64,000 nt of DNA from Rhizobium sp. NZLR1 (GTDB lineage Bacteria; Pseudomonadota; Alphaproteobacteria; Rhizobiales; Rhizobiaceae), in assembly GCF_017357385.1 (NCBI RefSeq), contig NZ_CP071632.1:439501-503500 (forward strand). Direction: 5' to 3'. Below the pieces are notes generated by a model. It was not told where the DNA came from. It did no database searches and worked only from the letters and a program-made list of their open reading frames with translations. A program made the position numbers and the translations under genes. This document shows, piece after piece, positions 8,639 to 18,213 of the stretch; the first letter of the stretch is position 1; each line of letters begins with the position of its first letter.

Positions 8639-9295
8639 ATGACCACTTTAACGACCGCTCCGCTTGCACCGCTGCTCGACCAGCTTTTCGATGAAGCCGA
8701 CAAGGCGACCAGCCCCGGCCTGGCGGCACTGTCAGAGGCGGAGCGAGATCGCCTCTTCCACAGCAAGGCGGAATACCGCAATTTCTATGGCCTGGTAAAG
8801 GATCTCTGGCTTCCGGTGTCACGCCAGACCGGAGAGTTGCTCTACATGCTGACACGCAGCAGTGGAGCACGCGTGATCGTGGAGTTCGGCACGTCGTTCG
8901 GCATTTCGACGCTCTATCTCGCCGCCGCACTGCGCGATAACGGTGGCGGCCGGCTGATTACCACCGAGTTCGAACCTGAAAAGGTCGCCAAAGCACGGCA
9001 GCACCTCCAAGCCGCAGGGCTCGCCGATCTTGTCGAGTTTCGCCAAGGCGATGCGCTTGAAACCCTCGGCGACGATCTTCCGGGCAGCATCGATCTGGTC
9101 CTGATGGACGGCGCAAAGTCGCTGTATCTGGAGATTTTGCAGATCCTGGAAGGCCGCCTTCGCCAGGGCGCAATCATTATCGCCGACGATGCGGACGCCT
9201 GCCCGGAATACCTCGGTCACGTGCGCGCACTTGGCAGCGGTTACATGTCCACACCGTTTTCCGAAGACGTCGAACTTTCCCTGCGTGCCGCCTAG
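8639..9295 (+). CDS. Class I SAM-dependent O-methyltransferase-like protein
   Basis: A 218-aa Rossmann-fold methyltransferase of the caffeoyl-CoA/catechol O-methyltransferase type. The SAM-binding motif I is VIVEFGTSFGISTLYLAAAL (about residues 80-99), followed by the acidic ITTEFEP strand end and the metal-binding region LVLMDGAKSLY with DDAD. The substrate is unknown. Divergence from a TetR gene suggests induction by a small molecule. Its TAG stop (9293-9295) lies in the first bases of a RIME-type repeat, so the C-terminus may have been set by repeat insertion. Confidence 0.8.
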   Translation: MTTLTTAPLAPLLDQLFDEADKATSPGLAALSEAERDRLFHSKAEYRNFYGLVKDLWLPVSRQTGELLYMLTRSSGARVIVEFGTSFGISTLYLAAALRDNGGGRLITTEFEPEKVAKARQHLQAAGLADLVEFRQGDALETLGDDLPGSIDLVLMDGAKSLYLEILQILEGRLRQGAIIIADDADACPEYLGHVRALGSGYMSTPFSEDVELSLRAA

Positions 9296-9405
9296 AACAG
9301 GATGATTTTAGGCCGGCTCAGCCTAAAATCTGAATCCTGTTCTAAATTAAATAGTAGAGCATGATGCCGTCCGAAAACCGCACACACTTTTCGGCATCAT
9401 GCTCT
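9293..9405. repeat. RIME-type rhizobial intergenic repeat, copy A
   Basis: Two adjacent palindromic units. The first (9293-9344) is a long inverted repeat starting TAGAACAGGAT, with inner arms ATTTTAGGC / GCCTAAAAT and ending ATCCTGTTCTA. The second (9356-9405) has arms AGAGCATGATGCCG / CGGCATCATGCTCT. Both units recur, rearranged, at 51181-51264. The composition matches the RIME/ABC mosaic elements known from Rhizobium and Sinorhizobium. Confidence 0.85.
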
Positions 9406-9442
9406 GAAGCCAATGTCGGCATAGGATCATTTTTACAGATCC

Positions 9443-9472
9443 GAAAAGAAAAGCCCCGCCGAAGCGGGGCTT
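9443..9472 (-). terminator. Rho-independent terminator of the yidC operon
   Basis: A 9-bp inverted repeat (AAGCCCCGC / GCGGGGCTT, 9451-9472) is followed on the minus strand by TTTTCTTTTC. It lies about 39 nt after the yidC stop. Confidence 0.85.
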
Positions 9473-9510
9473 GTCTATCGCACTTTGAGCTGCTGCGATC
9501 TGCAGCGGCG

Positions 9511-11307
9511 TCATTTCGATGGCGCCGGTTTTCGTCGGAACAGACCCTTCAGATTGTCGAAGAGTTCGACCTTGACGCCGTGGCGCTTCATGATCACCGA
9601 CTGCTGGGCGACCGAGAGCGTGTTGTTCCAGGCCCAGTAGATGACCAGGCCGGCCGGGAAGCTTGCTAGCATGAACATGAACACCAGCGGCATCCAGGTG
9701 AAGATCATCGCCTGCGTCGGATCGGGCGGTGTCGGGTTCATGCGCATCTGCAGGAACATGGTGACGCCCATGATCAGCGGCCAGACGCCGAGATGCAGAA
9801 TGGTCGGCGCCTGGAAGGGCAGCAGGCCGAACAGATTGACGATCGTCGTGGGATCGGGGGCCGAAAGGTCCTTGATCCAGCCGAAGAACGGCGCGTGCCG
9901 CATCTCGATGGTGATGTAGATCACCTTGTAGAGCGAGAAGAAGATCGGGATCTGCAGCGCCACCGGCCAGCAGCCGGCGATCGGGTTGATCTTCTCTTCC
10001 TTGTAGAGCTGCATGGTCGCCTGCTGCAGCCCCATGCGGTCGTCGGCGAATTTCGCCTTCAGCTCCTCCATCTTCGGTTGCATGCGCTTCATGTTCGCCA
10101 TCGAAGCATATTGCTTGCTGGCGAGCGGGAAGAACAGCGCCTTGACGACGATGGTGGTGCACAGGATCGCCACGCCGAAATTGCCGAAGAAGCGATAGAA
10201 GAAGTCCATCAGCTTGAACATCGGCTTGGTGATGAAATAGAACCAGCCCCAGTCGATCAGCCGGTCGAACTTCGGGATCGAATAGCTGGCCTCGTAGCCG
10301 TCGATGACAGGGACTTCCTTGGCGCCGGCGAAGACGAGGTTCTTGAGCTCGATCGATTGGCCCGGCGCAACGGTGAAGGCATCGTCCTTGTAGTCGGCCT
10401 GATAGCGTGGCTGGCCATCGGTAAAATGCGAGAAGCGCGCTTCATAGGCAGCACTCTGCGGCGGAATGATCGTCGCGGCCCAATATTTGTCGGTAATGCC
10501 AAGCCAACCGCCGGTGGATTTCGCCGGCATGACAGCTTCCTTCTCGGCGGCGGCATATTTGGTTTCAACGAGGCCGTCCTCGCCGATGACGCCGATGAAG
10601 CCTTCATGCAGGACGTAGACGGAGGGCGTCGTCGGCTTGTTGTAACGTGTGACGCGGCCGTAGGAGGAGAGCGAGGCGGGCGCCTGGCCGGCATTTGCGA
10701 TCTTGTCGGCGACGGTGAACATATAGCGTTCGTCGACGGAAATCGTCCGCGTAAAGGTCAGGCCCTTGTCATTGGTATAGGAAAGCGTCACCGGCGTCTT
10801 CTCGGTGAGCTTGGCGCCCTCGGGCGCCGTCCAGAGCGTCGAGGCACCGGGAACGTCGCCGGTGGCGTCGCTGCCGATATAGCCGAGCTCGGTGAAGTAG
10901 CCGTCCTTGGTTTCGGCCGGGCTGAACAGGGTGATGGTCGGGCTCGAGTCGTCGACGGTCTCGTGATAGGCCTTGAGCTTCAGGTCGTCGAGCCGGGCGC
11001 CGGCAAGGTTGATCGAGCCGGAAAGCGCAGGAGTATCGATGACAACGCGCGGGGTCTTTGCGAGCGCCTGCTCAAGCGTCGCCGTGGCGACGGCCTGACC
11101 GGAAGGCGCTGTACCATTCGTCGGGGCCGGCGTCGCACCGTCGGCTGCAGGCTGCTGCACCTGTTCGGTCTTCTGCTGCGCCTTCTGGGCTTCCTGCGCC
11201 TTGCGCTGGGCCTCGATGCGCGGGTTCATATAGAGAAACTGCCAGCCGAGGACGATCAGCACCGAGAGAGCGATCGCAATGAAGTAATTGCGGTTTTTTT
11301 CCATCAT
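9511..11307 (-). CDS. yidC: Membrane protein insertase YidC
   Basis: Inserts and folds inner-membrane proteins with or without SecYEG. The 598-aa Gram-negative form starts with a membrane anchor ([19 protein letters not shown]). A Pro/Ala/Gln-rich linker and the large periplasmic beta domain (about 85-365) follow. The conserved insertase core begins around [20 protein letters not shown] and has five membrane helices, including [20 protein letters not shown]. The C-terminus is basic (FRRKPAPSK). It overlaps rnpA by 4 bp and forms an operon with rnpA and rpmH. Confidence 0.96.
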   Translation of the reverse strand: MMEKNRNYFIAIALSVLIVLGWQFLYMNPRIEAQRKAQEAQKAQQKTEQVQQPAADGATPAPTNGTAPSGQAVATATLEQALAKTPRVVIDTPALSGSINLAGARLDDLKLKAYHETVDDSSPTITLFSPAETKDGYFTELGYIGSDATGDVPGASTLWTAPEGAKLTEKTPVTLSYTNDKGLTFTRTISVDERYMFTVADKIANAGQAPASLSSYGRVTRYNKPTTPSVYVLHEGFIGVIGEDGLVETKYAAAEKEAVMPAKSTGGWLGITDKYWAATIIPPQSAAYEARFSHFTDGQPRYQADYKDDAFTVAPGQSIELKNLVFAGAKEVPVIDGYEASYSIPKFDRLIDWGWFYFITKPMFKLMDFFYRFFGNFGVAILCTTIVVKALFFPLASKQYASMANMKRMQPKMEELKAKFADDRMGLQQATMQLYKEEKINPIAGCWPVALQIPIFFSLYKVIYITIEMRHAPFFGWIKDLSAPDPTTIVNLFGLLPFQAPTILHLGVWPLIMGVTMFLQMRMNPTPPDPTQAMIFTWMPLVFMFMLASFPAGLVIYWAWNNTLSVAQQSVIMKRHGVKVELFDNLKGLFRRKPAPSK

Positions 11308-11705
11308 ACGTTCCTGGGGCGTCCGTCTCCGGAGCGCCGGGGTTTCGGCCTGGTTTCCACGCGAAATTTCAGTTCCGCGGCCAATTCTTTGAAGGACGCT
11401 TTAAGCACGTCCCTGCGCGCGACAACCACATAGTCGTGTCCGGGCTGCATTGCAAACCCCGCATGAAGCCGCACCGCCTCTTTCAGGCGGCGGCGCATAC
11501 GGTTCCGTTCGACCGCGTTGCCATGTTTTTTGGTGACTGTGAAACCGACACGGGCTTGGCTATCGGGTTCCTTCCGGTCGAGGACTTCGAGAAGGAAGAA
11601 GCCGCCACGGCGTTTCTCGCCCTCGCGCGCGGCAAGAAACTGCGGGCGGCTCTTCAGCCGCCCGACAGCGTGTTTTTCTTCCTTGGTCGTCAATTCGCCC
11701 GCCAT
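11304..11705 (-). CDS. rnpA: Ribonuclease P protein component
   Basis: Protein subunit of RNase P, which matures tRNA 5' ends together with the RnpB RNA. The 133-aa basic protein has the family signature [13 protein letters not shown] (about 72-84), preceded by [13 protein letters not shown] and followed by DYVVVARR. Its stop overlaps the yidC start. The first few residues (MAGELTT) are variable among rhizobia, so a slightly later start is possible. Confidence 0.94.
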   Translation of the reverse strand: MAGELTTKEEKHAVGRLKSRPQFLAAREGEKRRGGFFLLEVLDRKEPDSQARVGFTVTKKHGNAVERNRMRRRLKEAVRLHAGFAMQPGHDYVVVARRDVLKASFKELAAELKFRVETRPKPRRSGDGRPRNV

Positions 11706-11726
11706 CTTTTCTCGGGCAATCCGGCC

Positions 11727-11861
11727 TTAAGCCGAAAGACGCTTGCGGCCCTGCGCGCGGCGGGCAACGATGACCTTGCGGCCACCCTTGGTGGACATGC
11801 GCGCACGGAAGCCGTGGCGACGCTTGCGAACAAGCTTGGATGGTTGGTAGGTACGCTTCAT
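11727..11861 (-). CDS. rpmH: 50S ribosomal protein L34
   Basis: A 44-aa ribosomal protein read from the minus strand. It begins [18 protein letters not shown], continues [12 protein letters not shown] and ends GRKRLSA, a near-complete match to the invariant L34 pattern. It lies 21 nt before rnpA, the classic rpmH-rnpA order. Confidence 0.97.
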   Translation of the reverse strand: MKRTYQPSKLVRKRRHGFRARMSTKGGRKVIVARRAQGRKRLSA

Positions 11862-12278
11862 TTATTTAAACACCGCGGAGTGCGGCCCTTCTTGAATTTG
11901 CATAGTGCAAGGAGCGTTGTTTTTCGAACGGGCGAGCCATGAAAGGCTGAGTGACCGGACGTGCGGCGGCTTATACGGATGAAGCCTATGAAAGTCAATT
12001 ATACCGGATAATTTCACTTTGAGCCGCCGGCTTGACAAGTATTTTCGCACTCTGGTGTTAAGAAATTCGATCTGCCCCAACTGGTTGTGGTTTTGCCGCA
12101 GCCGGATATCATAGCCCCGGCTCTCAGGGGTTTCCGCGTCCCAACCAAGGTCAACATGGATAATTTTCCGTCGCCATAATCGTAAACATTGGAAATCTAA
12201 CTTTAATAACTTTCGCCGATATTCGGATCATCGGCTGGAATTTGCTTTCCAGGCAGTGGCGTAGCTAGGAGACAGTGC
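11862..12278. promoter_or_regulatory. Divergent upstream region of rpmH and the chemoreceptor gene
   Basis: A 417-bp gap without a gene. For rpmH (minus strand) a TATAAT hexamer at 11998-12003 is a plausible -10 box, but no good -35 stands at the right distance. On the plus strand, TTGACA at about 12032 followed by a TGTTAA-like hexamer is a possible promoter, about 200 bp before the chemoreceptor gene. Neither is certain. Confidence 0.35.
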
Positions 12279-14276
12279 ATGAAGATCCGCGGCAAAATTA
12301 ATCTGCTGGTATGCGTGATGGGCGCGGTGGCGCTTTTGATCGGCGCAACGGCACTGTCGGCCATGCACGAATACAATCGCAACCTGACCGCTTATGAGGA
12401 GGCCGCCGCCCGCGCCTATGCCGGCGAACGGCTCAACCGTTTCGTGACCGCCGTGGTCATGGAAGCGCGCGGCATCTATGCAGCCAAGACGATCAAGGAC
12501 ACGCCGAACTTCGCCAAGGGCATTATGGCCGATCTCGAGGAGATCGATAAGGTCATCGCGGGGTGGGCGCCGCTCGTTCCCGTGGCCGAGAAGGATGATT
12601 TCGCCAAGCTCGTCGCCCGCGCCGCGGAATTCCGCACCTTCCGCATGGAGACCGCCCGTCTCGGCACCGAAGTCGGCCCCGAGGCGGCCAGCGCCCAGGG
12701 CAACAATGATGCCAACCGCGCCAACCGCAAGGCGTTCCAGGCCGAAATCGACGCGGTCGTCGCCACCGACAAGGCAGCGCTCGAAACCGTCAACAGCGAG
12801 ATCGAAAGCTTCCGCACCTGGGTGCTGATGCTCGTCCTCAGCATCACCGGCATCGGCATCGCCGTCGGCATCGGCATGGGCTTCTATATCGGCACCAGCC
12901 ATCTGAGCCGCCCGATCAAGCGCGTCACCCGGGCGATCAACGAGGTCGCCAGCGGCAATTTCGAAGCCGAGGTTCCCTTTGCCGGGCGCCAGGACGAAAT
13001 CGGCGAGATGGCCGCAGCCGTTGCGGTGTTCAAGGCCAACGGCCTTGCCATCAAGCGCCTGAACGCCCAGGAGGCGGCGATGCGCGCCAAGAGCGACGAC
13101 CTGCAGTCGAGCATGTCCGTCGTCGTGGCTGCGGCTGCGGCCGGCGACTTCGGCCACCGCATCAGCAAGGACTACGAGGACGAGAACCTCAACCGCTTCG
13201 CCGGCAATATCAACACGCTGCTGTCGAGCGTCGATGCCGGCATCGGCGAGACCCGCCGCGTCATCGCAAGCCTTGCCGATGGCGACCTCACCCAGACGAT
13301 GAACGGCAACTTCCAGGGCGCCTTCGCCGAGCTGCAGCAGAACGTCAACAACACCTTCGTCACTCTGCAGGCGACGATGCGCGAAGTGCGCCAGACGACG
13401 GAAGCGATGAACGGCAACACCGCCGAGCTGCGCAATGCCAGCGACGACCTGTCGAAGCGCACCGAGCAGCAGGCCGCCGCCCTCGAACAGACCTCGGCGG
13501 CACTCGATCAGATCACCGCCGTCGTTCAGAATTCCACCGAGCGGGCGCATGAAGCCACCATCATGGTGTCGGAAGCCAAGGACAAGTCAGGCGCTTCCGG
13601 CGTCGTCGTCGGCAATGCCGTCGAGGCCATGGGCCGCATCGAGCAGGCATCGCGCGAAATCAGCCAGATCATCAACGTCATCGATGAGATCGCCTTCCAG
13701 ACCAACCTGCTGGCGCTGAATGCCGGCGTCGAAGCGGCACGCGCCGGCGAGGCCGGCAAGGGCTTTGCGGTTGTGGCACAGGAAGTGCGCGAGCTCGCCC
13801 AGCGTTCGGCAAAGGCTGCCAAGGACATCAAGGCGCTGATCACCAAGTCTGGCAACGAGGTGCAGGTCGGCGTCAAGCTCGTCCAGGCGACCGGCGAGGC
13901 GCTGGCCGAAATCGGCACCCGCGTCATCGCCATCAACGATCATATCCATTCGATCGCCACGGCTGCGACCGAACAGTCGACCGGCCTCAAGGAAGTCAAT
14001 ACCGCCGTCAACCAGATGGACCAGGTCACCCAGCAGAATGCTGCGATGGTCGAAGAGACCTCCGCCGCAACCCACAGGCTTTCGGCCGAAGCCGGTGGGC
14101 TGGTGCGGCTGATTTCCCGCTTCAAGCTGTCGGATGATGTGTCCGCACCTGTGACGCTTGTCCGCAACGAGCCGCAAAGGCCGGTCGCCTCGCCCGCCCG
14201 CCGGGCGATCGCCAAGGTCGCCCGCGCCTTCGGCGGCAATGCGGCCGCCGCAGAACAGAGCTGGGAAGAGTTCTGA
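12279..14276 (+). CDS. Methyl-accepting chemotaxis protein with C-terminal CheR-docking pentapeptide
   Basis: A 665-aa inner-membrane chemoreceptor. TM1 lies near residues 7-28, a helical periplasmic sensor domain follows, TM2 is about 183-205 ([13 protein letters not shown]), and then HAMP segments. The cytoplasmic signalling hairpin carries the invariant tip around [20 protein letters not shown]. The last five residues, SWEEF, fit the x-[HFYW]-x-x-[HFYW] pentapeptide that binds CheR/CheB. The receptor can therefore probably be adapted directly and help neighbouring receptors. The ligand is unknown and no che genes lie nearby. Confidence 0.93.
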   Translation: MKIRGKINLLVCVMGAVALLIGATALSAMHEYNRNLTAYEEAAARAYAGERLNRFVTAVVMEARGIYAAKTIKDTPNFAKGIMADLEEIDKVIAGWAPLVPVAEKDDFAKLVARAAEFRTFRMETARLGTEVGPEAASAQGNNDANRANRKAFQAEIDAVVATDKAALETVNSEIESFRTWVLMLVLSITGIGIAVGIGMGFYIGTSHLSRPIKRVTRAINEVASGNFEAEVPFAGRQDEIGEMAAAVAVFKANGLAIKRLNAQEAAMRAKSDDLQSSMSVVVAAAAAGDFGHRISKDYEDENLNRFAGNINTLLSSVDAGIGETRRVIASLADGDLTQTMNGNFQGAFAELQQNVNNTFVTLQATMREVRQTTEAMNGNTAELRNASDDLSKRTEQQAAALEQTSAALDQITAVVQNSTERAHEATIMVSEAKDKSGASGVVVGNAVEAMGRIEQASREISQIINVIDEIAFQTNLLALNAGVEAARAGEAGKGFAVVAQEVRELAQRSAKAAKDIKALITKSGNEVQVGVKLVQATGEALAEIGTRVIAINDHIHSIATAATEQSTGLKEVNTAVNQMDQVTQQNAAMVEETSAATHRLSAEAGGLVRLISRFKLSDDVSAPVTLVRNEPQRPVASPARRAIAKVARAFGGNAAAAEQSWEEF

Positions 14277-14300
14277 TCCTTATCGATCGTCAGCACCTTG

Positions 14301-14331
14301 AAACGCCGCCTCCCTCCGGGCGGCGTTTCTT
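14301..14331 (+). terminator. Rho-independent terminator after the chemoreceptor gene
   Basis: A 10-bp stem AAACGCCGCC / GGCGGCGTTT with an 8-nt loop is followed by TTTCTTTG-type sequence, 25 nt after the stop. Confidence 0.75.
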
Positions 14332-14433
14332 TGTGACGACGTGACGCTGTTCGCAAAGATTTGAAAGCGGAGCCGTTTGGTCTAATATAGAGCGAGAGGG
14401 CGGCTGAAGTGCCGCCGTTCGTGCGAGACCAGA

Positions 14434-15966
14434 ATGCCGGTACAAGATCAGGGCGACAATCCTTCAGCGGAAATCCCCGCGGCCGGCGAGGCCGCAAGGG
14501 CGCCGTGCCCGTCTGCCGGCATGTTCGGCGGCATGTTCGGCGGATTGTCGGGCAAGCTGCTCTGGCTCACCGTCTTCTTTATCATGCTCGCCGAAATCCT
14601 GATCTTCTTCCCCTCGGTCGCCAGCATGCGCATCCGCTGGCTGGAGGACAGGCTGAACACGGCCGCTGCCGCCGCCATCGTCATCGATGGGCTGCAGCCG
14701 GTCGAGCTGCCGCGCGCGTTGCAGAAGGAGACGCTGGAGGCGACCGGCACCAAGGCGATCGTGCTGCGCAAGGATGGCACCTCGCGGCTGCTGGCGACGA
14801 CCGACATGCCGACCTCGGTCGACGAGGCCTATGATCTCACCGACGTGCCGCCGGCAACGGCAATCCGCGATGCGCTCGACACCTTGATCTTCGGCGGCGG
14901 CAGGATGATCCGCGTCTACGGCCCCGTCGGCGACACCAATACCGGCGTCGAGGTGGTGATGAAGGACAGGCAGCTGCGCACGGCAATGTTTGCCTATTCC
15001 CGCAACGTTCTCCTGCTGTCGGTGCTGATCGCGCTGTTCACCGCGACGCTGATCTTCTTTGCGATCAACCGCATCCTGATCGGCCCGATCCGCCGGCTGA
15101 CCGGCAGCATGCAGCAATTCTCCTCCGATCCCGAGAACCCCGCCCATATCTATATCGGCGATGGCGGCCGCGACGAACTGGCGGTCGCCGGCCGCAACCT
15201 CACCTCGATGCAGATGGAGCTGCAGAAGACGCTGAAGCAGCAGAAGAACCTTGCCGCTCTCGGCCTCGCCGTCTCCAAGATCAATCACGACATGCGCAAT
15301 ATCCTGGCCTCGGCGCAGCTGATGTCGGATCGGCTGGTCGATGTCGATGATCCGATGGTCAAGAGCTTCGCCCCGAAGCTGCTGCGTACCATCGCCCGCG
15401 CAGTCGGCTATACCACCGAGGTGCTGTCTTACGGCAAGGCGAGCGAATCCGCCCCGCGCCGCCGCCATGTCCTGCTTTTGGAACTGACCCAGGACGTCAA
15501 GGACATGCTGGCGATCGATCCGCAAAGCGGCATCGAATTCACCGAGCAGATCGGCGCCGATCTTAAGGTCGATGCCGATGGCGAGCAGCTGTTCCGCGTC
15601 ATCCACAATCTCTGCCGCAACGCGCTGCAGGCGCTGACCGCACCGGGCGAGGGTGCCCCGGGCGCGGTCAGGCGCATCACCGTCGCCGCCCAGCGGGTCG
15701 GCAGCGTCGTCAGCATCACGGTTGACGATACCGGCCCTGGCATGCCTCTGAAGGCGCGCCAGAACCTCTTTGCCGCCTTCCGCGGCTCCGCCCGTTCCGG
15801 CGGCACCGGCCTCGGCCTGACGATCGCCCGCGAGCTGGTGCTCGCCCATGGCGGCACGATCGCGCTTGTGGAAAAACCGACGGTCGGTACCCAGTTCCGC
15901 ATCGAGATCCCCGATCGCCCGGTTTCGCTGGAGGATTACCGCAGCCGGACGCACATCGAAAAGTGA
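14434..15966 (+). CDS. Membrane sensor histidine kinase
   Basis: A 510-aa kinase with two membrane segments (about residues 41-60 and 190-210) enclosing a sensory loop of about 130 residues, then a HAMP-like region. The phosphoacceptor box is SKINHDMRNIL (His285). The HATPase domain has N box IHNLCRNALQAL, G1 VDDTGPGM and G2 GGTGLGLTIA. The N-terminal cytoplasmic tail has a short glycine/methionine repeat (GMFGGMFGG). No response regulator is adjacent, so it is an orphan kinase in this window. Confidence 0.9.
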   Translation: MPVQDQGDNPSAEIPAAGEAARAPCPSAGMFGGMFGGLSGKLLWLTVFFIMLAEILIFFPSVASMRIRWLEDRLNTAAAAAIVIDGLQPVELPRALQKETLEATGTKAIVLRKDGTSRLLATTDMPTSVDEAYDLTDVPPATAIRDALDTLIFGGGRMIRVYGPVGDTNTGVEVVMKDRQLRTAMFAYSRNVLLLSVLIALFTATLIFFAINRILIGPIRRLTGSMQQFSSDPENPAHIYIGDGGRDELAVAGRNLTSMQMELQKTLKQQKNLAALGLAVSKINHDMRNILASAQLMSDRLVDVDDPMVKSFAPKLLRTIARAVGYTTEVLSYGKASESAPRRRHVLLLELTQDVKDMLAIDPQSGIEFTEQIGADLKVDADGEQLFRVIHNLCRNALQALTAPGEGAPGAVRRITVAAQRVGSVVSITVDDTGPGMPLKARQNLFAAFRGSARSGGTGLGLTIARELVLAHGGTIALVEKPTVGTQFRIEIPDRPVSLEDYRSRTHIEK

Positions 15967-16088
15967 CCGGATTTCGTAAGTCGTGGCCACAAACTGTTAA
16001 ACGCGCGATTTTTTCCGAAATGCTCTTGCATTGTCCCGAAGGACGCTTTAGAGGATCGCCCACGCAAGCGGCACCGCCGCAATTGCAC

Positions 16089-16165
16089 GCACCCGTAGCT
16101 CAGCTGGATAGAGCACCAGACTACGAATCTGGGGGTCGGGCGTTCGAATCGCTCCGGGTGCGCCA
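16089..16165 (+). tRNA. tRNA-Arg (ACG anticodon)
   Basis: A 77-nt cloverleaf with CCA encoded. The acceptor stem is GCACCCG/CGGGTGC, the D arm contains AGCTCAGCTGGATAGAGC, and the anticodon stem CCAGA/TCTGG encloses the loop CTACGAA (anticodon ACG, read as ICG for CGN arginine codons). The T loop is TTCGAAT. It marks the left edge of an accessory stretch of small, mostly unknown genes. Confidence 0.97.
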
Positions 16166-16320
16166 TTTTCCTTTTTATCAGCTTTAATTCCGCTCGGCTC
16201 CGGAAGGGTAACGTCATCTGACGTGTTCCTCTGATACTGTGCGTAACCGACCAGCATTTTTCCCATAGTCCCAACGGAGGACGTGGGCCCGATGGCAGTT
16301 GTCTGCGGAGGAAGTTTACC

Positions 16321-16977
16321 GTGGCAATTTCAGAATTATTGACGGTCTCCAATCGACATCAATTCCCCTTGCCGGACTTTCAGAACGGGGATGAAATCAG
16401 GTTTCCCGGCGCTTTGGTGTCGGCATTGCTTGATCGGTTTACAAAACCAGGAGACGCCGTTCTCGATCCTTTTGTGGGACTGGGAACGACTTTCTTTGCC
16501 TGCGAGGAGAGGGGCAGGATTCCTTATGGGATAGAAGCCGACCGGCAGAGATGTGAATGGGTCAAGGAACGCATCACGACAAAGCATCATCTGCTCTGCG
16601 GTGATAGCGCAGAGCTGGCAGCCTTCGATTTTCCCGAGATGGATTTTTGCATCACATCGCCGCCATACATGCCCCATTGGCATAAATGGAACCCGCTTTA
16701 CAACGGCGATCCGGATTATGATGGCTATGACGTTTATCTGAAAAGAATGCAGGAAATATACGGCCGGATCTGCAAACGCATGAAGACAAACGCTTACCTC
16801 GTCGTTCAGGCCGACAATCTGACCAACGAACAATTCTCCCCCCTTGTCTGGGATCTAGGACGAGCTTTGTCGGAGGTTATGACGCTTGAAGGGGAAATTA
16901 TGGTGAATTGGTCTGATACAGTGGAAAGCGGCAACCGGTTCACACAGTGCCTCGTGTTCAAGAATGCAAGCGGATGA
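16321..16977 (+). CDS. Orphan DNA methyltransferase, N4-cytosine/N6-adenine type
   Basis: A 218-aa predicted DNA amino-methyltransferase. The SAM-binding motif DPFVGLGTTFFA (about residues 49-60) precedes the catalytic TSPPY (112-116), with the acidic GIEADRQRC segment between. SPPY rather than DPPY favours N4-cytosine modification. Motif I before motif IV with little room between them resembles the gamma order. The start is GTG at 16321, with GAGGAA 7-12 nt upstream. No restriction enzyme is adjacent. Its position 155 bp after a tRNA gene and less GC-rich codon use suggest acquisition. Confidence 0.8.
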   Translation: MAISELLTVSNRHQFPLPDFQNGDEIRFPGALVSALLDRFTKPGDAVLDPFVGLGTTFFACEERGRIPYGIEADRQRCEWVKERITTKHHLLCGDSAELAAFDFPEMDFCITSPPYMPHWHKWNPLYNGDPDYDGYDVYLKRMQEIYGRICKRMKTNAYLVVQADNLTNEQFSPLVWDLGRALSEVMTLEGEIMVNWSDTVESGNRFTQCLVFKNASG

Positions 16978-17035
16978 AATCAAGTTTGCCGCGACGGCCG
17001 CTCCAGTCTGTGCCTCAAGGCAGCGAAGCGAAAAA

Positions 17036-17428
17036 CTATTGCTCGTCCGGATGGTCTCTCAAATAGTCTTCCCTTTCTTTCTTCCCGAACAAGGATGAGT
17101 AATAGCCGCTGCAAACCAGATATGAGCACTCGTCCGGGTTGCCCGTTTGCCATCCCGGCTGGCAGAGGACGACGCGACGGAATTTGGCGTTGCAAAGTCC
17201 GTGGTTTGCCAAGAGCCGCGGGTCGTTTCCGAAATACGCGCTTATGGCGTCCTTGTGAGTCCATGCAGGAACGGCTTTCCAATCTGCGGCGCCGCCCTCA
17301 TCGCTCACATTGGCGATCGCACAGAACGACCAATTCGAAATCACGACCGGCTGATCGCAGGGAAAGGCCTGGACGGCGCTTCCCAGCAGGATCGAAACCA
17401 ATACCAACAGCCGCTGGCCATAGACCAT
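17036..17428 (-). CDS. Secreted six-cysteine protein, copy 1 (unknown function)
   Basis: I do not recognise this family. The 130-aa product starts with a signal peptide (VYGQRLLVLVSILLGSAVQA, then FPCDQ). Six cysteines follow in the contexts PCDQ, FCAI, GLCN, VLCQ, ECSY and VCSG. All six align with cysteines in the paralog at 22174-22536, suggesting three disulfides in the periplasm or outside. Shared patches include ADWKAVP and LANHGLCNAKF. The ATG at 17428 is chosen for its GGAGAAGG ribosome-binding site and for matching the paralog's start. The C-terminal tail (KKEREDYLRDHPDEQ) is absent from copy 2. Confidence 0.72.
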   Translation of the reverse strand: MVYGQRLLVLVSILLGSAVQAFPCDQPVVISNWSFCAIANVSDEGGAADWKAVPAWTHKDAISAYFGNDPRLLANHGLCNAKFRRVVLCQPGWQTGNPDECSYLVCSGYYSSLFGKKEREDYLRDHPDEQ

Positions 17429-17527
17429 CGCGCCCTTCTCCGTTATGCCGACCTTTCGCATCCTGGCCTCCACCGCGTGCAATTACCTGTCATCATCTGA
17501 CGGGATCAGGCAATCTCAAAACCGCCC

Positions 17528-17594
17528 TAAGATTTTTTTCCTAGTTCACGAAATGTTCTTACGCTAGATTGCTCGCCGTTGCAACCATGGAATG
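17528..17594. repeat. Duplicated upstream segment, copy 1
   Basis: A 67-bp stretch upstream of the six-cysteine gene closely matches 22615-22681 (roughly three quarters identical by eye). It includes TTTCCTAGTTCA, GTTCTT, CGCTAG and the end TTGCAACCATGGAATG. It marks a duplicated locus and probably holds the shared control region. Confidence 0.75.
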
Positions 17595-17689
17595 TTGAAG
17601 AATCTTGTGGCGATTGGCGATGCGGGCGCTTGGGCCGGTCTTTTCCCTCCGCACGCGTGAAAAACCAGTTCTTCTGCCCTTTCCCGGAA

Positions 17690-17775
17690 GGACGTGCTGG
17701 CAGCCAAGGTGAGGGCTGATCAACCGGCGGGACAAGAGCCGTACCAGTTGCCGGAAACCGCCGGCGCGTGCCCCT
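17690..17775 (+). pseudogene. Decayed remnant of the winged-helix gene found intact at 22826
   Basis: The plus strand here retains GCGGGACAAGAGCCGTACCAG and nearby GCCGGAAA. These match the first codons of the intact gene at 22826-23413 (GCGCGACAAGAGCCGAACCAG), including the preceding GAGGGCTGAT-like start context, but with no open frame. The remainder of the gene is missing. With the paralogous six-cysteine gene and the 67-bp repeat, it shows that the whole two-gene locus once existed here. The 17429-17817 gap holds only these remnants. Confidence 0.55.
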
Positions 17776-17817
17776 TGGTGGAGGCATCAAGCCCAACAGA
17801 GGCCAAATGCCCTGGCC

Positions 17818-18063
17818 CTACTCCTTGATGGGGATTCCGGCTTCGATCGCAGCTTCGATAAAGGCCTGCCGCGCCTCTTCCCGGTTTCGTTTGCCCGACA
17901 TGACATCAGCGCAAACCGCGCACGCCCGATCCAGGGCCGGCCCATCCTCGGTCGGCCAGTCTTCAACCAGCGCCCATGTAGCGGCCTGGGTCGTCTGGAT
18001 GACCACCCACTGATCCGGGCCTTCAAGGGCGAGTGTCACCGGCTTCTTCCAAATGGTTTGCAT
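17818..18063 (-). CDS. DUF982-family protein
   Basis: An 81-aa protein resembling the DUF982 family, which is expanded in rhizobia and has no known function. Recognisable family features are the N-terminal W-K-P-V entry (MQTIWKKPVTLAL), WALVEDWPTEDGPALDRA in the middle, and the EEARQAFIEAAIEAGI C-terminal helix. The ATG at 18063 is chosen over an upstream in-frame ATG because the family starts at this point. It is a cytoplasmic single gene. Confidence 0.75.
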   Translation of the reverse strand: MQTIWKKPVTLALEGPDQWVVIQTTQAATWALVEDWPTEDGPALDRACAVCADVMSGKRNREEARQAFIEAAIEAGIPIKE

Positions 18064-18213
18064 TGTCTCAGGACCTCCGCTGCGTGCTCTCTGCCGCCTC
18101 CTCACATAAGGCGGTTTAACCCGCGTGGCGAGGCGAGGGTGTGAGCGAGATGCTTTTTTTTCAAGCGCAAGCAGCGAGTCTGAAAGATCGCGACGCCCTT
18201 TCGGTGGCGCTTC

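Noticed and set aside
9293..9405. CRISPR-like or insertion-sequence interpretation of the palindromic repeats
   Set aside because: No direct-repeat/spacer periodicity and no transposase; the units match RIME-type intergenic elements.
9793..11433. 546-codon plus-strand open frame
   Set aside because: Antisense of yidC; Asp/Glu/Arg/His-biased shadow.
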